Assembly: GCF_023051105.1 (NCBI RefSeq)
Contig: NZ_JALKIL010000020.1
Coordinates: 1 to 64,000 of the forward strand
Length of the DNA stretch: 64,000 bases
Source: Anaerobiospirillum sp. NML120449
Lineage (GTDB): Bacteria; Pseudomonadota; Gammaproteobacteria; Enterobacterales; Succinivibrionaceae
Reading direction: 5' to 3'
The position numbers and the translations under genes were made by a program. How positions within the stretch are numbered: position 1 is the first letter of the stretch; each line of letters opens with the position of its first letter. The notes beneath the pieces were generated by a model. That model made no database searches. It was not told the DNA's origin and saw nothing but the letters and a program-made list of their open reading frames with translations. Below, in pieces: positions 40,538 through 50,382 of this stretch.

Positions 40538-41725
40538 TCAGCCACGGGTGGTGGCGGCGATTTTGTAGATAGCCTCGCAGTCCTCAGGGGTAAGATGGAC
40601 AAAGCGGCCTACGTTCTTCTTGGCACGGGAGAGCATGCGCAGCAGCTGCGGAATATCTTCGGCACGGGCACCAATCTGCTCAAAGTTAAGTGGCATGCCC
40701 ATGGACTTGAAGAAAGCACGAAGGGCGCTTATTCCGGCACGGGCAGTACGACGAGGATCCTCAAAGTCCATGGCTACACCGAACACACGGGAGGCAAACT
40801 GGGCAAAGCGCATAGGGTTGTGCGCCATGGTGTACTCCATCCATGCAGGGAACATTACAGCCAGTCCTGCACCATGAGCTACGTCATACAGGGCGCTGAG
40901 CTGATGCTCAAGGGCATGAGTAGCCCAGTCCTGCTCACGGCCTACACCGCAGGTGTCATTATGGGCAAGGGTACCTGCCCACATGAGATTGGCTCGGGCC
41001 TCATAGTTATTGGGGTCACGCAGCACACGAGGAGCTGTCTCTACAATGGAGCACATAACGGCCTCACACAGACGGTCAGTAATGGATACCTCGGGTGTAT
41101 TGGTAAAGTAACGCTCCATTACATGAGCCATCATGTCCACGGCGCCACAGGCCGTCTGATATGGAGGCAGAGTGCGGGTAAGCTCAGGATTTAAGATAGC
41201 AAAGACAGGAATATTAAGTGGAGAGGTCAGACCACACTTGATAAAGGAACCGTCCTCTTCTTTCTGAATGACAGCACTGGAGGAGCCTTCAGAACCTGCA
41301 GCCGGAATGGTAAGAATAACTCCGGTACCAAGAGTGGCTTTCGGCTCACGCTTTGATGTCCAGAAGTCAAAGAAGTCACCGTCATCAACAGCACCAAGAG
41401 CTACAGCTTTGGCGGTATCGATTACGGAACCGCCACCTACGGCCAGCACAAAGTCAGCCTTGAAGCGACGGCACTCATCAATAAGATGATAGACGAGATC
41501 TGCACGTGGATTTGGACGCACACCACCAAGAGACATGCAGGTAAGACCTGCATCTTTCAGGGACTGTTCTACGCGACCAAGCAGTCCTGAGCGTACGCAG
41601 GATCCGCCGCCGTAAATTACCAGAATGCGGCTGCGTCCCAGGTTTGCGACTATCTTGCCTGTTTCATTCTCTCTGCCGGTACCAAAGTAATAGGCTGTAG
41701 GACGGTAAAACTCAAAATTGTCCAT
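40538..41725 (-). CDS. Iron-containing alcohol dehydrogenase (YqhD/butanol-dehydrogenase type)
   Basis: A 395-residue group III metal-dependent alcohol dehydrogenase, interconverting aldehydes and alcohols with NAD(P)H. The N-terminal dinucleotide region contains YGGGS and VGGGSVIDTAKA. The metal site is supplied by Asp and His of GAVDMMAHVMERYF and by the two His of HALEHQLSALYDVAHGAGLA. Length and motifs fit YqhD-like NADP-dependent enzymes acting on medium-chain or small aldehydes. It lies upstream of the YeaV/W/X-like set on the same strand but has its own terminator, so it is probably a separate unit. A link to carnitine breakdown (reduction of malic semialdehyde) is speculation. Confidence 0.9.
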   Translation of the reverse strand: MDNFEFYRPTAYYFGTGRENETGKIVANLGRSRILVIYGGGSCVRSGLLGRVEQSLKDAGLTCMSLGGVRPNPRADLVYHLIDECRRFKADFVLAVGGGSVIDTAKAVALGAVDDGDFFDFWTSKREPKATLGTGVILTIPAAGSEGSSSAVIQKEEDGSFIKCGLTSPLNIPVFAILNPELTRTLPPYQTACGAVDMMAHVMERYFTNTPEVSITDRLCEAVMCSIVETAPRVLRDPNNYEARANLMWAGTLAHNDTCGVGREQDWATHALEHQLSALYDVAHGAGLAVMFPAWMEYTMAHNPMRFAQFASRVFGVAMDFEDPRRTARAGISALRAFFKSMGMPLNFEQIGARAEDIPQLLRMLSRAKKNVGRFVHLTPEDCEAIYKIAATTRG

Positions 41726-41761
41726 GGATCATTCCCTGTGCTTATATGCTTGTGTCCAGCT

Positions 41762-41778
41762 CCGGAAAAGTTTTCCGG
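41762..41778. promoter_or_regulatory. Palindrome upstream of the alcohol dehydrogenase gene
   Basis: CCGGAAAA-G-TTTTCCGG is a perfect 8+8 palindrome around one base, 37-53 bases before the ADH start codon on the minus strand. Position and symmetry suit a repressor or activator operator; no promoter boxes are evident. Confidence 0.4.
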
Positions 41779-41796
41779 CTGTTACAGATCTAACGT

Positions 41797-41819
41797 CAAA
41801 AAAGGCCGCAACGCGGCCT
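41797..41819 (-). terminator. Terminator of the polytopic membrane protein gene
   Basis: AGGCCGC (41803-41809) pairs with GCGGCCT (41813-41819). Read on the minus strand, the hairpin is followed by six T residues. Confidence 0.85.
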
Positions 41820-41979
41820 GTATCAGATAAAAAGCAGATATAACTCACTCTTAATCTGCCCTGCTCAGCTCACAGCACAAATGGCTGCTCTGCAGCAGCT
41901 GCTGTTAAAGCAGCCGTGCCAGCCATAATGACAGGTACTGCTGCTGGCATGCTTCTGGATGAGGGCTGTTGTGGAGCGG

Positions 41980-43551
41980 CTATTTCTGAGCCGGGCTTAC
42001 GTCAGGATGAGTAGTGACCTTGAGGTTACACTCGCTGTTGTCATAACGGCCGCTGAAGAACTTAAAGTCCTTGTTAATACCTGAGACCGGATAGTCGCAG
42101 CTGCGGGCAATAGACTCTACGCCAAGGAAGTGAGCGACAATTTTGTTGGTCCAGTAGTTCTTGTCAGCACGTACATCAGCTACATAAAGGAATTTGTAGG
42201 TATAGGCATGCATTGGACTTACTACCAGGTGGGTGCGGCCCTCTTCAAGCTGAGTCAGAATTTCTGCCTCACGTACTTTCTGGTCAGTATTGATAATGAT
42301 GGTGCAGTAAATGGCATTGATGATACCGGCTGTCATAAGCAGGGCAGCAGCCATCATCATGATGCGGGTAACATTCTCGGAGAAGATTGAGCCACAGCGC
42401 TCTATCACTACGTTACCAAGGCCAATAATACCGATAATGGTAAAGATGGTATATGGAGTAGCAGAACGTGCCGGGAAATTAGGAGCAAAGATCATCAGGA
42501 ATAAGGTGAACATGCCGGTGTAGATAAACCACATGCTGCCATGATATTCAGATGGTAACAGAGCACCTGGACCACTCAGAGGAGATGAGCGTGACAGTAA
42601 GGCCGGAGACTGTCCGGCATTGTCATCAGCAGATGATGAAGCGGAGGCTTCAGATGCATTTTCAGAAGCAGCGGCACTTACAGACTTATCGCCGATGAGC
42701 ACACTGCGACGGGCACGCCAGCGCAGATAGACCGATGCTGTCAGAAGCAGAATGCAGGCAAGCAGACTTTCAAAGAAAATGTCTATGGAGCTGATGGTGT
42801 GCTCAAGAGCATCAAAGCCATTATCTTCCATGGTGGACAGACGGGCCTGATTGCCAGGAGCAAAGATTAACAGGGCAAAACCAATGAGGAAAGATATATA
42901 GCCCTGAACCTGCCAGATGCTCAGATTATGAGTTCTAAAGCAGTAAATCAGGTACAGTCCAAGGCCAGTCGCTACAGCCGCTGAGGTGTTTTCATTGGAC
43001 CATCCGGCCAGAATACCCAGCACAAACATCATAGGACAGAGCAGCAGCGGGTGGAGCTCAATTTCGCGCTTCATGGAAATGCGGTAAGGCAGCAGGAACA
43101 TGAGCACAATAGTGGTAGTCCACAAATAGTTGGCAGAGCTTACGATGTTAAAAACTACCTCGCCCCATGCACGCATCTGTGCAAAGAGGAGGAAGGTGAT
43201 GATAAAGACAGGGATAAAGCGCAGTCTTAAGGTTGGCTTGATGCCATAGGCGTTGTAGTAGATAAACAGGATGAGTACGGCATAGGCAAAGGCTTGAGAG
43301 ACAGCTGAAGCAGGCTTGCCCCACCACAGCAGTGTCTGGGCAATTACATGCGCAGGAGTGCGTCCACCCCACTCAAAGTAATGGCGGTACTGGGAGACAA
43401 TGATGTCACTGAAAGAGGAAACAAGTTCATCTGTACCCTGCACCAGCAAATAGCGGTAGTCGTTGGCAAAATAAGGGGTCAGACTCGATCCCACCACAAT
43501 CAGACCAAACCAGAGCAGCAAATAACTGTAGCTGCGCAGATTGATTCTCAT
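41980..43551 (-). CDS. Polytopic membrane protein, DUF6056-like
   Basis: A 523-residue integral membrane protein with about 11-12 hydrophobic helices. Conserved-looking points are NDYRYL after the first helix, an exposed GGRTPAH loop, RAWGEVVFNIVSSANYLW, GWSNENTSA and FAPGNQARL. Together these resemble the DUF6056 group of lipid-linked glycosyltransferase-like membrane proteins. A Ser/Ala-rich insertion (about residues 293-337) interrupts the helices. A periplasmic C-terminal domain of about 90 residues follows the last helix. AAGG nine bases before the ATG supports the start. It is monocistronic. A role in modifying surface polysaccharide is an inference from the fold class only. Confidence 0.7.
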   Translation of the reverse strand: MRINLRSYSYLLLWFGLIVVGSSLTPYFANDYRYLLVQGTDELVSSFSDIIVSQYRHYFEWGGRTPAHVIAQTLLWWGKPASAVSQAFAYAVLILFIYYNAYGIKPTLRLRFIPVFIITFLLFAQMRAWGEVVFNIVSSANYLWTTTIVLMFLLPYRISMKREIELHPLLLCPMMFVLGILAGWSNENTSAAVATGLGLYLIYCFRTHNLSIWQVQGYISFLIGFALLIFAPGNQARLSTMEDNGFDALEHTISSIDIFFESLLACILLLTASVYLRWRARRSVLIGDKSVSAAASENASEASASSSADDNAGQSPALLSRSSPLSGPGALLPSEYHGSMWFIYTGMFTLFLMIFAPNFPARSATPYTIFTIIGIIGLGNVVIERCGSIFSENVTRIMMMAAALLMTAGIINAIYCTIIINTDQKVREAEILTQLEEGRTHLVVSPMHAYTYKFLYVADVRADKNYWTNKIVAHFLGVESIARSCDYPVSGINKDFKFFSGRYDNSECNLKVTTHPDVSPAQK

Positions 43552-45682
43552 GACATGTACCTTCTAACATTTCTGATTTGCCAGTTTTGCGGGGTGTTCC
43601 GCCTCCGGCCATTACACATACATACTTAATCATATTGCTGTCCCCAGGGGGTGTGCCTGGGCAGCACTGACAGACATCATTGAGGCAATACAGTATTGTC
43701 TGTCTTTCTGATAACTCAAAAGACGGGTATTACTCTCCCCTGCCATCAGATCGCCATTTCGGGTCTGTTACCCCGGTATTATCAGGCCTGGTATGTTCAC
43801 GCCCCGGGGAATTTAATTTCAAAAACTTTAAAACTGACCATCATGACGGACTTGCCGGTCATGCAAAAACAACTGCCTGAAAATCAATCTATGATGAGAA
43901 CAGAGCATCCTGGTTAATGGCATAAATCGCAGCATTCTTTGACAGACACCATTGGAGCTCACTATTTCAGAGCAAAACTTCTACTCAGTCAGGCGTCTAT
44001 TATAAAACCTGCACAACCTGAGCGCACCGGGCATGCCATTAATGCACCATATGACAGGCACGCAGCGATATATTCAATTCACGTAATCTGTCAGCTTTTT
44101 CCTGATATAAATCAGATTCAGTGCTGTTTGGGCTGATTTTAACAGCACATACTTAGCGCTGTATAAGCTCACTTCAAAAATTAAGCTCATTGCCCCTTTC
44201 TGGACTTAAGCGCTGCCAAAAAGGAGCAAATACGGGCAGCGCCCGCGCAAAAAACAATTCCCCGCCACAGGTCATACTGCTCCTGCGTAAGGGCTTACGG
44301 GCTCGATTTTTTGAGCTTAAAGACATAATAACAAGAGTACTGCATCCTGCCTGCCTTCCTGCCCCTATATCAGGAACCGCTGCAGGCTCTGGCTGTTATT
44401 CCCATTGCCTGGGACTCAAGCATGGTACTCAGGTAAGGTATTCAGGTAAGGTACCAGGGTAAGGAGGCCAGCTTAGTGCCGGGGACGGAAAACCGTAGCG
44501 TGCAAAACATCTGATAATCATAGCCATGTGTGCACTCCCGGTACGCTGTGCGTTATATGCAAACAGCCGCTATAATTAAGTCCAAAAGTAATGATGCTTA
44601 ATCAGAGGCGTACTGTCAGCCTGTACTAATATTCTTATTCAGGGATCAAGGCCGGAACAGTACGATTCATTATGAGCACCGGGCAAAAGACCGGTAATGA
44701 CATGCGATGAAATTACATGCGATGTAATGACAGGCAATGCAAGGACTGGACTTTTTAATGCCATGGTTGCAGCCCCTGCTCAAAAGTGACTGTCGCATGC
44801 GAACAGGCTAAACCTGCAATGTATGACCACATGGCAATGCTTACAGCCTGCCTGGCATAGTTTCAGTACTTAGGTAGCGCTCTGCCCTGTGCTGTTCCAT
44901 CAGCCTCGTGGTTACTACCCCGCCTCTGGCCATACTGAGACTGTGGCTCCGTCACAGGCTTTGAGCCTGCAAGATTAATTAAATCCACGCAGCCAGCATG
45001 ACTTGCCTGTGGAGCATAATGCCCATTACATGTATTGTTACTACGCTGTGAAATATTACGTAAGACACATGTCCATGATACGGGCTGTGTCGCCTTATCA
45101 AGCTCAGGTACAGGGATATCTGGGCTCTTAAACTATTCCGGCCGGGCAGCAATGTCAGCGGCCCTGTTTGCATTGGTTAAAGCCAGAGCAAAGTACAGCA
45201 TGACGCTGACTGCTCACCAGCAGCTTAAGTACAGCATGACGCTGACTGCTCGCCAGCAGCTTAAGTGCAGTATGCAGCTCAGTCTGCTGTTGCTGACGAG
45301 CAGCCTGCAGCTTGCAGCCGTCATACTGCATATTTCAGCCGTCATACTGCAGCACAATATGTTTAGTAGCATCTGTTGCAGCAATGGCTGACACAGCACG
45401 GAAAGATCCGGCACGAACTGATGCAGCATGTAGTGAAACAGCACTGACAGACACAGCATGTACCGATGCAGAACCGACTGACACAGTAAGGCATGCTCAC
45501 AGGCACCTGTTGCAGCTTATACTCAGCCGGATATCTGCCTGCCGGGCATTTGCCCCGAACATGTCGAGACCCGGTTATACAAATTTAAATACAGAGCAGC
45601 CTCAGAGTCGTCAGGGCACTTAGAGCCGCCGCTTTTGCTGAGAGCGCAAAGGGAAAGATTTATTTAGAACAAGGTTATATAC
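43552..45682. other. 2.1-kb gene desert upstream of mfd
   Basis: The two flanking genes diverge from this region, so it should hold promoters for both. A TATAAT at 44571-44576 is the clearest box, but it is over 1 kb from mfd. It also contains the 36-bp repeat at 45194. No gene is supported. Confidence 0.55.
45194..45265. repeat. 36-bp tandem repeat, two copies
   Basis: Units at 45194-45229 and 45230-45265 share TACAGCATGACGCTGACTGC and differ at one or two bases. Degenerate fragments continue to about 45300, and GACACAGCA-type words recur at 45390-45490. Confidence 0.88.
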
Positions 45683-48600
45683 ATGGTGAACTCTCAACTT
45701 CTCATGAGCTCCTTTGATAACAGGGATCATGTCCTTGGTAATCTCGAGGGCTGTGCTCTTGCTGTGGAAATTGCCTCTCTTAAGGCTTCAGACCCGCGTC
45801 CTGTTATGGTGATCTGCTCTGATCCTCTTGTAGCTGCCCGTCTTGACCAGGAGCTGCGCTGGCTTTGCCCTCATGAGAACATCATGAACTTCAGGGACTA
45901 TGAGACCCTGCCATATGACATGATCTCGCCTCACCAGGACATTATCTCCTCACGTATTGAGTTTCTGGCCCGCGCCCCGGAAATCAGAGGAGGTATAGTC
46001 ATTACCTCTATCAATGCAGTAATGCAGCGTCTCTGCCCTGTTGAGTACATCCGCTCCAACTCCTTTATTATTGCCAGAGGTGATGAGCGCGATCCGCTGG
46101 AGGTACGCGAGACTATTATCAGTAATGGCTATAACAAAGTTGAGCAGGTCTTACACCATGGAGACTTTGCTCATCACAGCGATCATATTGATATCTTCCC
46201 TATGGGCTATGACAGCCCTCTGCGCATCGACTTTTTTGATAATGAAGTCGAAAGCATTAAGACCTTTGATATTTCCAGTCAGCGCAGCACTGATGGTCAG
46301 AAAATAAAGGAAATTCGTATTCTCCCGGCTAACGAATTCCCTCTTGATGAAAAAGGCGTGATTCACTTCCGCTCTCAGTACCGTGATGCTTTCTCTCATA
46401 CCCATTTCAGCTCACAGACTGTGTACAAGGCCATTTCCCGTGGCTCTATCCCTGCAGGTATTGAATACTATCTGCCTCTGTTCTTTGGTGGAACAGCCAC
46501 CATTTTCGACTACCTCACTGACCGCTTCAATTTCATTCTGACCGGTGATTTTGACCGTGCCCTTCATGAGTACGACCTCTATCTCCACCAGCGTGCCGAA
46601 ATGTTCAGAGGTAATATCGACCACCCTGTTCTTCCTGTCTATGACATTTTCCTCAGCCGTGAAGAGCTTTACGAAAATCTCAAAGACAGGCCACGTATTA
46701 CCTTAAAGCAGTCCGCCCTGAGCTGTGCTGAGATGGGGCTTCCTGAACCGGCCAATGACAGCAAAGCTCAGACTGAATCCACCTCAAAGGACAAGGCAAA
46801 GGCAAAGACCAGAGTCAGCAAGGCCAAAAGCGCCCCTCCAGCCAGCGATGAAAGCGCTGACGGGCTCATTTCAGCCATTGATACTGCGCAGCTGGCCGCC
46901 CCACAAATCGATGCATCCGATACACCATATGCCGGCGAGTTAACTGATACAGCCGATGCACCATATGCCGCAGATTTAACTGATGCAGCCGATGCTCCTT
47001 ATGCCGCCGCCTCAGCAGACGCTGACAGCGCAGTATCAGCCAGCACATCAAAGCGCAAAGCCCCGGCAAAAGGCAAGGGCAAACAGTCAGCGTCCGCTGC
47101 TGACGTGGAAGCGCTGTCCGCTCAGGCAACTGTAACGGAGCCAGCTGCCGACACAGCCGCAGCAGACGGCGCAGTGACTGATACTGACAGCGCAAAGGAA
47201 ATCATTAAGCCTTTATTTGTCAGCAAGGCAAAAGACAACTTTAATGCCCCATGCGCCGGTGTGCCTGAGATTTCCTTGAATCACAGAGACCGCAACAGCT
47301 CTGCCGGTCTTGCTGCGTTTTTAAAGGACTTCTGTGGTAAAAAGGGTGGCCGTGTACTGATTTCAGCCATTTCCGAGGGCCGTCGTCAGAGTCTTCGCGA
47401 TCTTATTCCTGCATCCGTTGTTCAGGAATTTGGCATGCGTGGAGCTTCAAATATCAAGGAATTCCTTGAGTCGCCGGACGCTCTGATGATTACTGTGTCC
47501 CCATTTGATCAGGGCGTGCTTTATGACAAGGCTGCAGCCCTTGCAGCCCTCAAGAGCAATAACAGCTCCATAACCACAGAGAAAAAGGCCCGCATAAGCG
47601 CACCTCATGACGGCTCTGATCTCCGTCCGGTTGCTTTCCTGACCGAAACTGAGCTGCTGGGCTTCAAGGTAGTTCGTCAGCGCCGTCGTAACCGCCGTGC
47701 CGAACAGATAGACCAGGATACCATTATCAAAAATCTGTCCCAGCTTACTGAGGGTCAGATTGTGGTTCATATTGATCATGGTATTGGACGCTACCGTGGC
47801 CTTAAGACTGAGGTTATCAACGGTATTGCCGGTGAGTATCTGACCATTGAATACCGCAATGGTGACATGCTCTCCATTCCTATTACCTCACTTAACAAGG
47901 TCGCCCGCTACTCAGGTGAGGAAAACCCTGAACTGTCCAGGCTTGGTACCGATGCCTGGGCCAAAAAGAAGAACAAGGCTGCCCAGCGTGTACGCGATGT
48001 GGCCGCCGAGCTGCTCGATGTTTATGCTCAGCGTGAGCTGCGCCGTGGCTTTGCCTTTAAGGTCGATGAGCATGCTCTGGAGGAATTTACCGCCTCATTC
48101 CCTTATGAGGAGACAGACGACCAGATTCAGGCTATTGAGCAGACTATTGCTGATATGAAGAAGCCTGTAGCCATGGACCGCCTTATTTGTGGTGACGTAG
48201 GCTTTGGCAAGACCGAGGTTGCTCTGCGTGCCGCTTTCATCGCTGCCATGAATGGCAAGCAGGTGGCTGTACTTGCCCCTACTACCATTCTGGCTGAACA
48301 GCACTATGAAAACTTCAAGGAGCGCTTTGCCACTACAGCCATTACTGTAGATACCTTAAGCCGCTTCCGCTCAGCCAAACAGCAGCAGGCTACTATTAAT
48401 GCCCTCAAGGAAGGCAGCCTCGATATTGTCATTGGCACCCATACCCTGCTCTCACAGCGAGTCCAGTTTAAGGATCTGGGCCTGCTCATCATTGATGAGG
48501 AACACCGCTTTGGTGTCCGCCAGAAAGAAAGACTTAAGGCCCTTCGTGCTGAGGTTGATCTGCTCACCCTTACCGCAACCCCTATTCCACGTACCCTGAA

Positions 48601-49810
48601 CATGGCCATGGAGGGTATGCGTGAGCTCTCCATTATTGCCACCCCACCGGCTCACCGTCTGGCAGTAAAGACATTTATCAGCCCGGGCTCTGATACCCTG
48701 TGCCGTGAAGCCATTATGCGTGAGCTGCGCCGCGGTGGTCAGGTCTACTATCTGCACAATGATGTTTCTACCATTGAGCTCAAGCTTGAGGAGCTCAACA
48801 AACTGGTGCCTGAGGCTCAGATTGAGATAGCTCATGGCCAGATGGAAGAACGCCGTCTGCAGAAGGTAATGCAGGACTTTTACAATCAGCGCTTTAATGT
48901 GCTGCTGTGCTCCACTATTGTGGAAAACGGTCTTGACGTACCTACGGCCAATACCATTATTATCAACCGTGCGGACCGCCTCGGTCTGGCACAGCTGCAC
49001 CAGATTCGCGGACGTGTAGGACGTTCCCACCACCAGGCTTATGCCTACTTCTTTACTCCGCCAACAGAGTATCTGGCAGCCGACGCCAAGCGCCGCCTGG
49101 AGGCCATTGCCTCTATCGACGAGCTGGGCGCAGGTTTTGTGCTGGCCTCTCACGATCTTGAAATACGTGGTGCCGGTGAGCTTCTTGGTGAGGAGCAGTC
49201 AGGTCAGATCCTTTCCATTGGCTTTTCCCTGTACATGGACATGCTCAATGCTGCTGTTACCGCCCTTAAGGAGGGCCGTGAGCCAAGTCTTAGCGAGCTT
49301 AACCTCAATGAGTGCGATATTGACCTCAATATCTCAGCTCTGCTCCCAGAGAGCTATATCAGAGACGTCAATACCCGTCTGTCTCTGTACAAGCGCATGG
49401 CATCATGTCAAAACGATCTTGATTTTGATGATCTCAAAATTGAGCTTATTGACCGCTTTGGCAATCTGCCACCAGAGGCCGTCAACCTGCTGCGCATCTC
49501 GCGTCTCAGACGCATGGCCACCATTCTGGGCATTACCAAGATTGGCGGCGATGCCTCAGGTGCTCTGATTACTTTCTCTGAACACCACAAGGTCGACCCG
49601 GCTTATATGGTCTCCCTGGTAGTTAAATCAAAGCACAACGAGTACCGCATCCCGCGCCCTGACTGTCTGCGCTACAACCTGCCCGAGACTCAGACCCGCA
49701 GCCGCATCCAGACCCTGGAAATGGTACTGCGCGCCCTGTACTCTCACTCAAGCGCCGCCTCCATAGGCGCCGCCCTGGCCTCCCCGGACAAGACCACAGT
49801 CAACACTTAA
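45683..49810 (+). CDS. mfd: Transcription-repair coupling factor Mfd
   Basis: A 1,375-residue superfamily 2 translocase that removes RNA polymerase stalled at DNA damage and recruits UvrA. Modules in order are a UvrB-like N-terminal region (about 1-345), the RNA polymerase interaction domain (HIDHGIGRYRGL), and the motor with Walker A GDVGFGKTE, DEEH box (IIDEEHRFG), TATPIPRTL and QIRGRVGRS. The C-terminal region regulating UvrA binding follows. It is about 225 residues longer than E. coli Mfd (1,148). The excess is mostly an insertion at about 355-510, rich in Ala, Asp, Lys, Ser and Thr, with a repeated DAPYAA motif, between N-terminal domains. The motor is complete, so function should be kept. 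AAGG ten bases before the ATG supports the start. Confidence 0.97.
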   Translation: MVNSQLLMSSFDNRDHVLGNLEGCALAVEIASLKASDPRPVMVICSDPLVAARLDQELRWLCPHENIMNFRDYETLPYDMISPHQDIISSRIEFLARAPEIRGGIVITSINAVMQRLCPVEYIRSNSFIIARGDERDPLEVRETIISNGYNKVEQVLHHGDFAHHSDHIDIFPMGYDSPLRIDFFDNEVESIKTFDISSQRSTDGQKIKEIRILPANEFPLDEKGVIHFRSQYRDAFSHTHFSSQTVYKAISRGSIPAGIEYYLPLFFGGTATIFDYLTDRFNFILTGDFDRALHEYDLYLHQRAEMFRGNIDHPVLPVYDIFLSREELYENLKDRPRITLKQSALSCAEMGLPEPANDSKAQTESTSKDKAKAKTRVSKAKSAPPASDESADGLISAIDTAQLAAPQIDASDTPYAGELTDTADAPYAADLTDAADAPYAAASADADSAVSASTSKRKAPAKGKGKQSASAADVEALSAQATVTEPAADTAAADGAVTDTDSAKEIIKPLFVSKAKDNFNAPCAGVPEISLNHRDRNSSAGLAAFLKDFCGKKGGRVLISAISEGRRQSLRDLIPASVVQEFGMRGASNIKEFLESPDALMITVSPFDQGVLYDKAAALAALKSNNSSITTEKKARISAPHDGSDLRPVAFLTETELLGFKVVRQRRRNRRAEQIDQDTIIKNLSQLTEGQIVVHIDHGIGRYRGLKTEVINGIAGEYLTIEYRNGDMLSIPITSLNKVARYSGEENPELSRLGTDAWAKKKNKAAQRVRDVAAELLDVYAQRELRRGFAFKVDEHALEEFTASFPYEETDDQIQAIEQTIADMKKPVAMDRLICGDVGFGKTEVALRAAFIAAMNGKQVAVLAPTTILAEQHYENFKERFATTAITVDTLSRFRSAKQQQATINALKEGSLDIVIGTHTLLSQRVQFKDLGLLIIDEEHRFGVRQKERLKALRAEVDLLTLTATPIPRTLNMAMEGMRELSIIATPPAHRLAVKTFISPGSDTLCREAIMRELRRGGQVYYLHNDVSTIELKLEELNKLVPEAQIEIAHGQMEERRLQKVMQDFYNQRFNVLLCSTIVENGLDVPTANTIIINRADRLGLAQLHQIRGRVGRSHHQAYAYFFTPPTEYLAADAKRRLEAIASIDELGAGFVLASHDLEIRGAGELLGEEQSGQILSIGFSLYMDMLNAAVTALKEGREPSLSELNLNECDIDLNISALLPESYIRDVNTRLSLYKRMASCQNDLDFDDLKIELIDRFGNLPPEAVNLLRISRLRRMATILGITKIGGDASGALITFSEHHKVDPAYMVSLVVKSKHNEYRIPRPDCLRYNLPETQTRSRIQTLEMVLRALYSHSSAASIGAALASPDKTTVNT

Positions 49811-50113
49811 GCCACAAATAGCTGACAGCCACACAGGTCAGCCGCCCCGCACCTGCAGCAAAAGCTTCAGGTGCACGGTCCCAGACCTCATCCCGTCAGC
49901 CTTGAGTCCAGCCGGCCGTCTGACCTGAGCTCAGCAGGCCCATCAGCCCCTGGCTCAGCCAGTACATGTCTGTGCACCCGACGGGTCAAGACTGACTTCA
50001 TGTCTACAGCCAAACAGTCCCGTCAGCAGGAAAGGCAAATCCAGACGGCATCACATCAGGCAATGGTGCAGCTAAGACCATATCCGGCGGTGACACTTTG
50101 TAAAACAAAATAT

Positions 50114-50153
50114 AAAGGCAGCCTTTTAGAACAAAGAGAGGCTGCCTTTTCTC
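50114..50153 (+). terminator. Terminator downstream of mfd
   Basis: AAAGGCAGCC (50114-50123) pairs with GGCTGCCTTT (50140-50149), ending in TTTTCTCTT. It is 300 bases behind the mfd stop, with no gene between. Confidence 0.75.
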
Positions 50154-50166
50154 TTATGACGATCCC

Positions 50167-50199
50167 ATCATTATCATTATCATTATCATTATCATCATC
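50167..50199. repeat. Hexanucleotide (CATTAT)4 array
   Basis: Four exact CATTAT copies at 50169-50192 are flanked by CATCAT variants. On the other strand this reads as consecutive GATAAT hexamers, the word from which Fur boxes are built. It may be only a microsatellite. Confidence 0.85.
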
Positions 50200-50325
50200 C
50201 CATCCCACCCCATCCCACCACTCCGCCAAAATCACGAACGATTTAGCATCTGTGAACAGCAGTGCGGAACCTGTACCTGTACGAAACGTCAACAAGTATC
50301 GATATTTTTCAATACTATTAGATGT

Positions 50326-50348
50326 TAAAAAGGCGGGAAAACCCGCCT
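50326..50348 (-). terminator. Terminator of flagellin 4
   Basis: AGGCGGG (50331-50337) pairs with CCCGCCT (50342-50348). On the minus strand it is followed by TTTTT. The hairpin is the same as that ending the three-flagellin cluster. Confidence 0.9.
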
Positions 50349-50382
50349 CGATGATAATAGAGAAAAGTAATTCGAAAAACTG

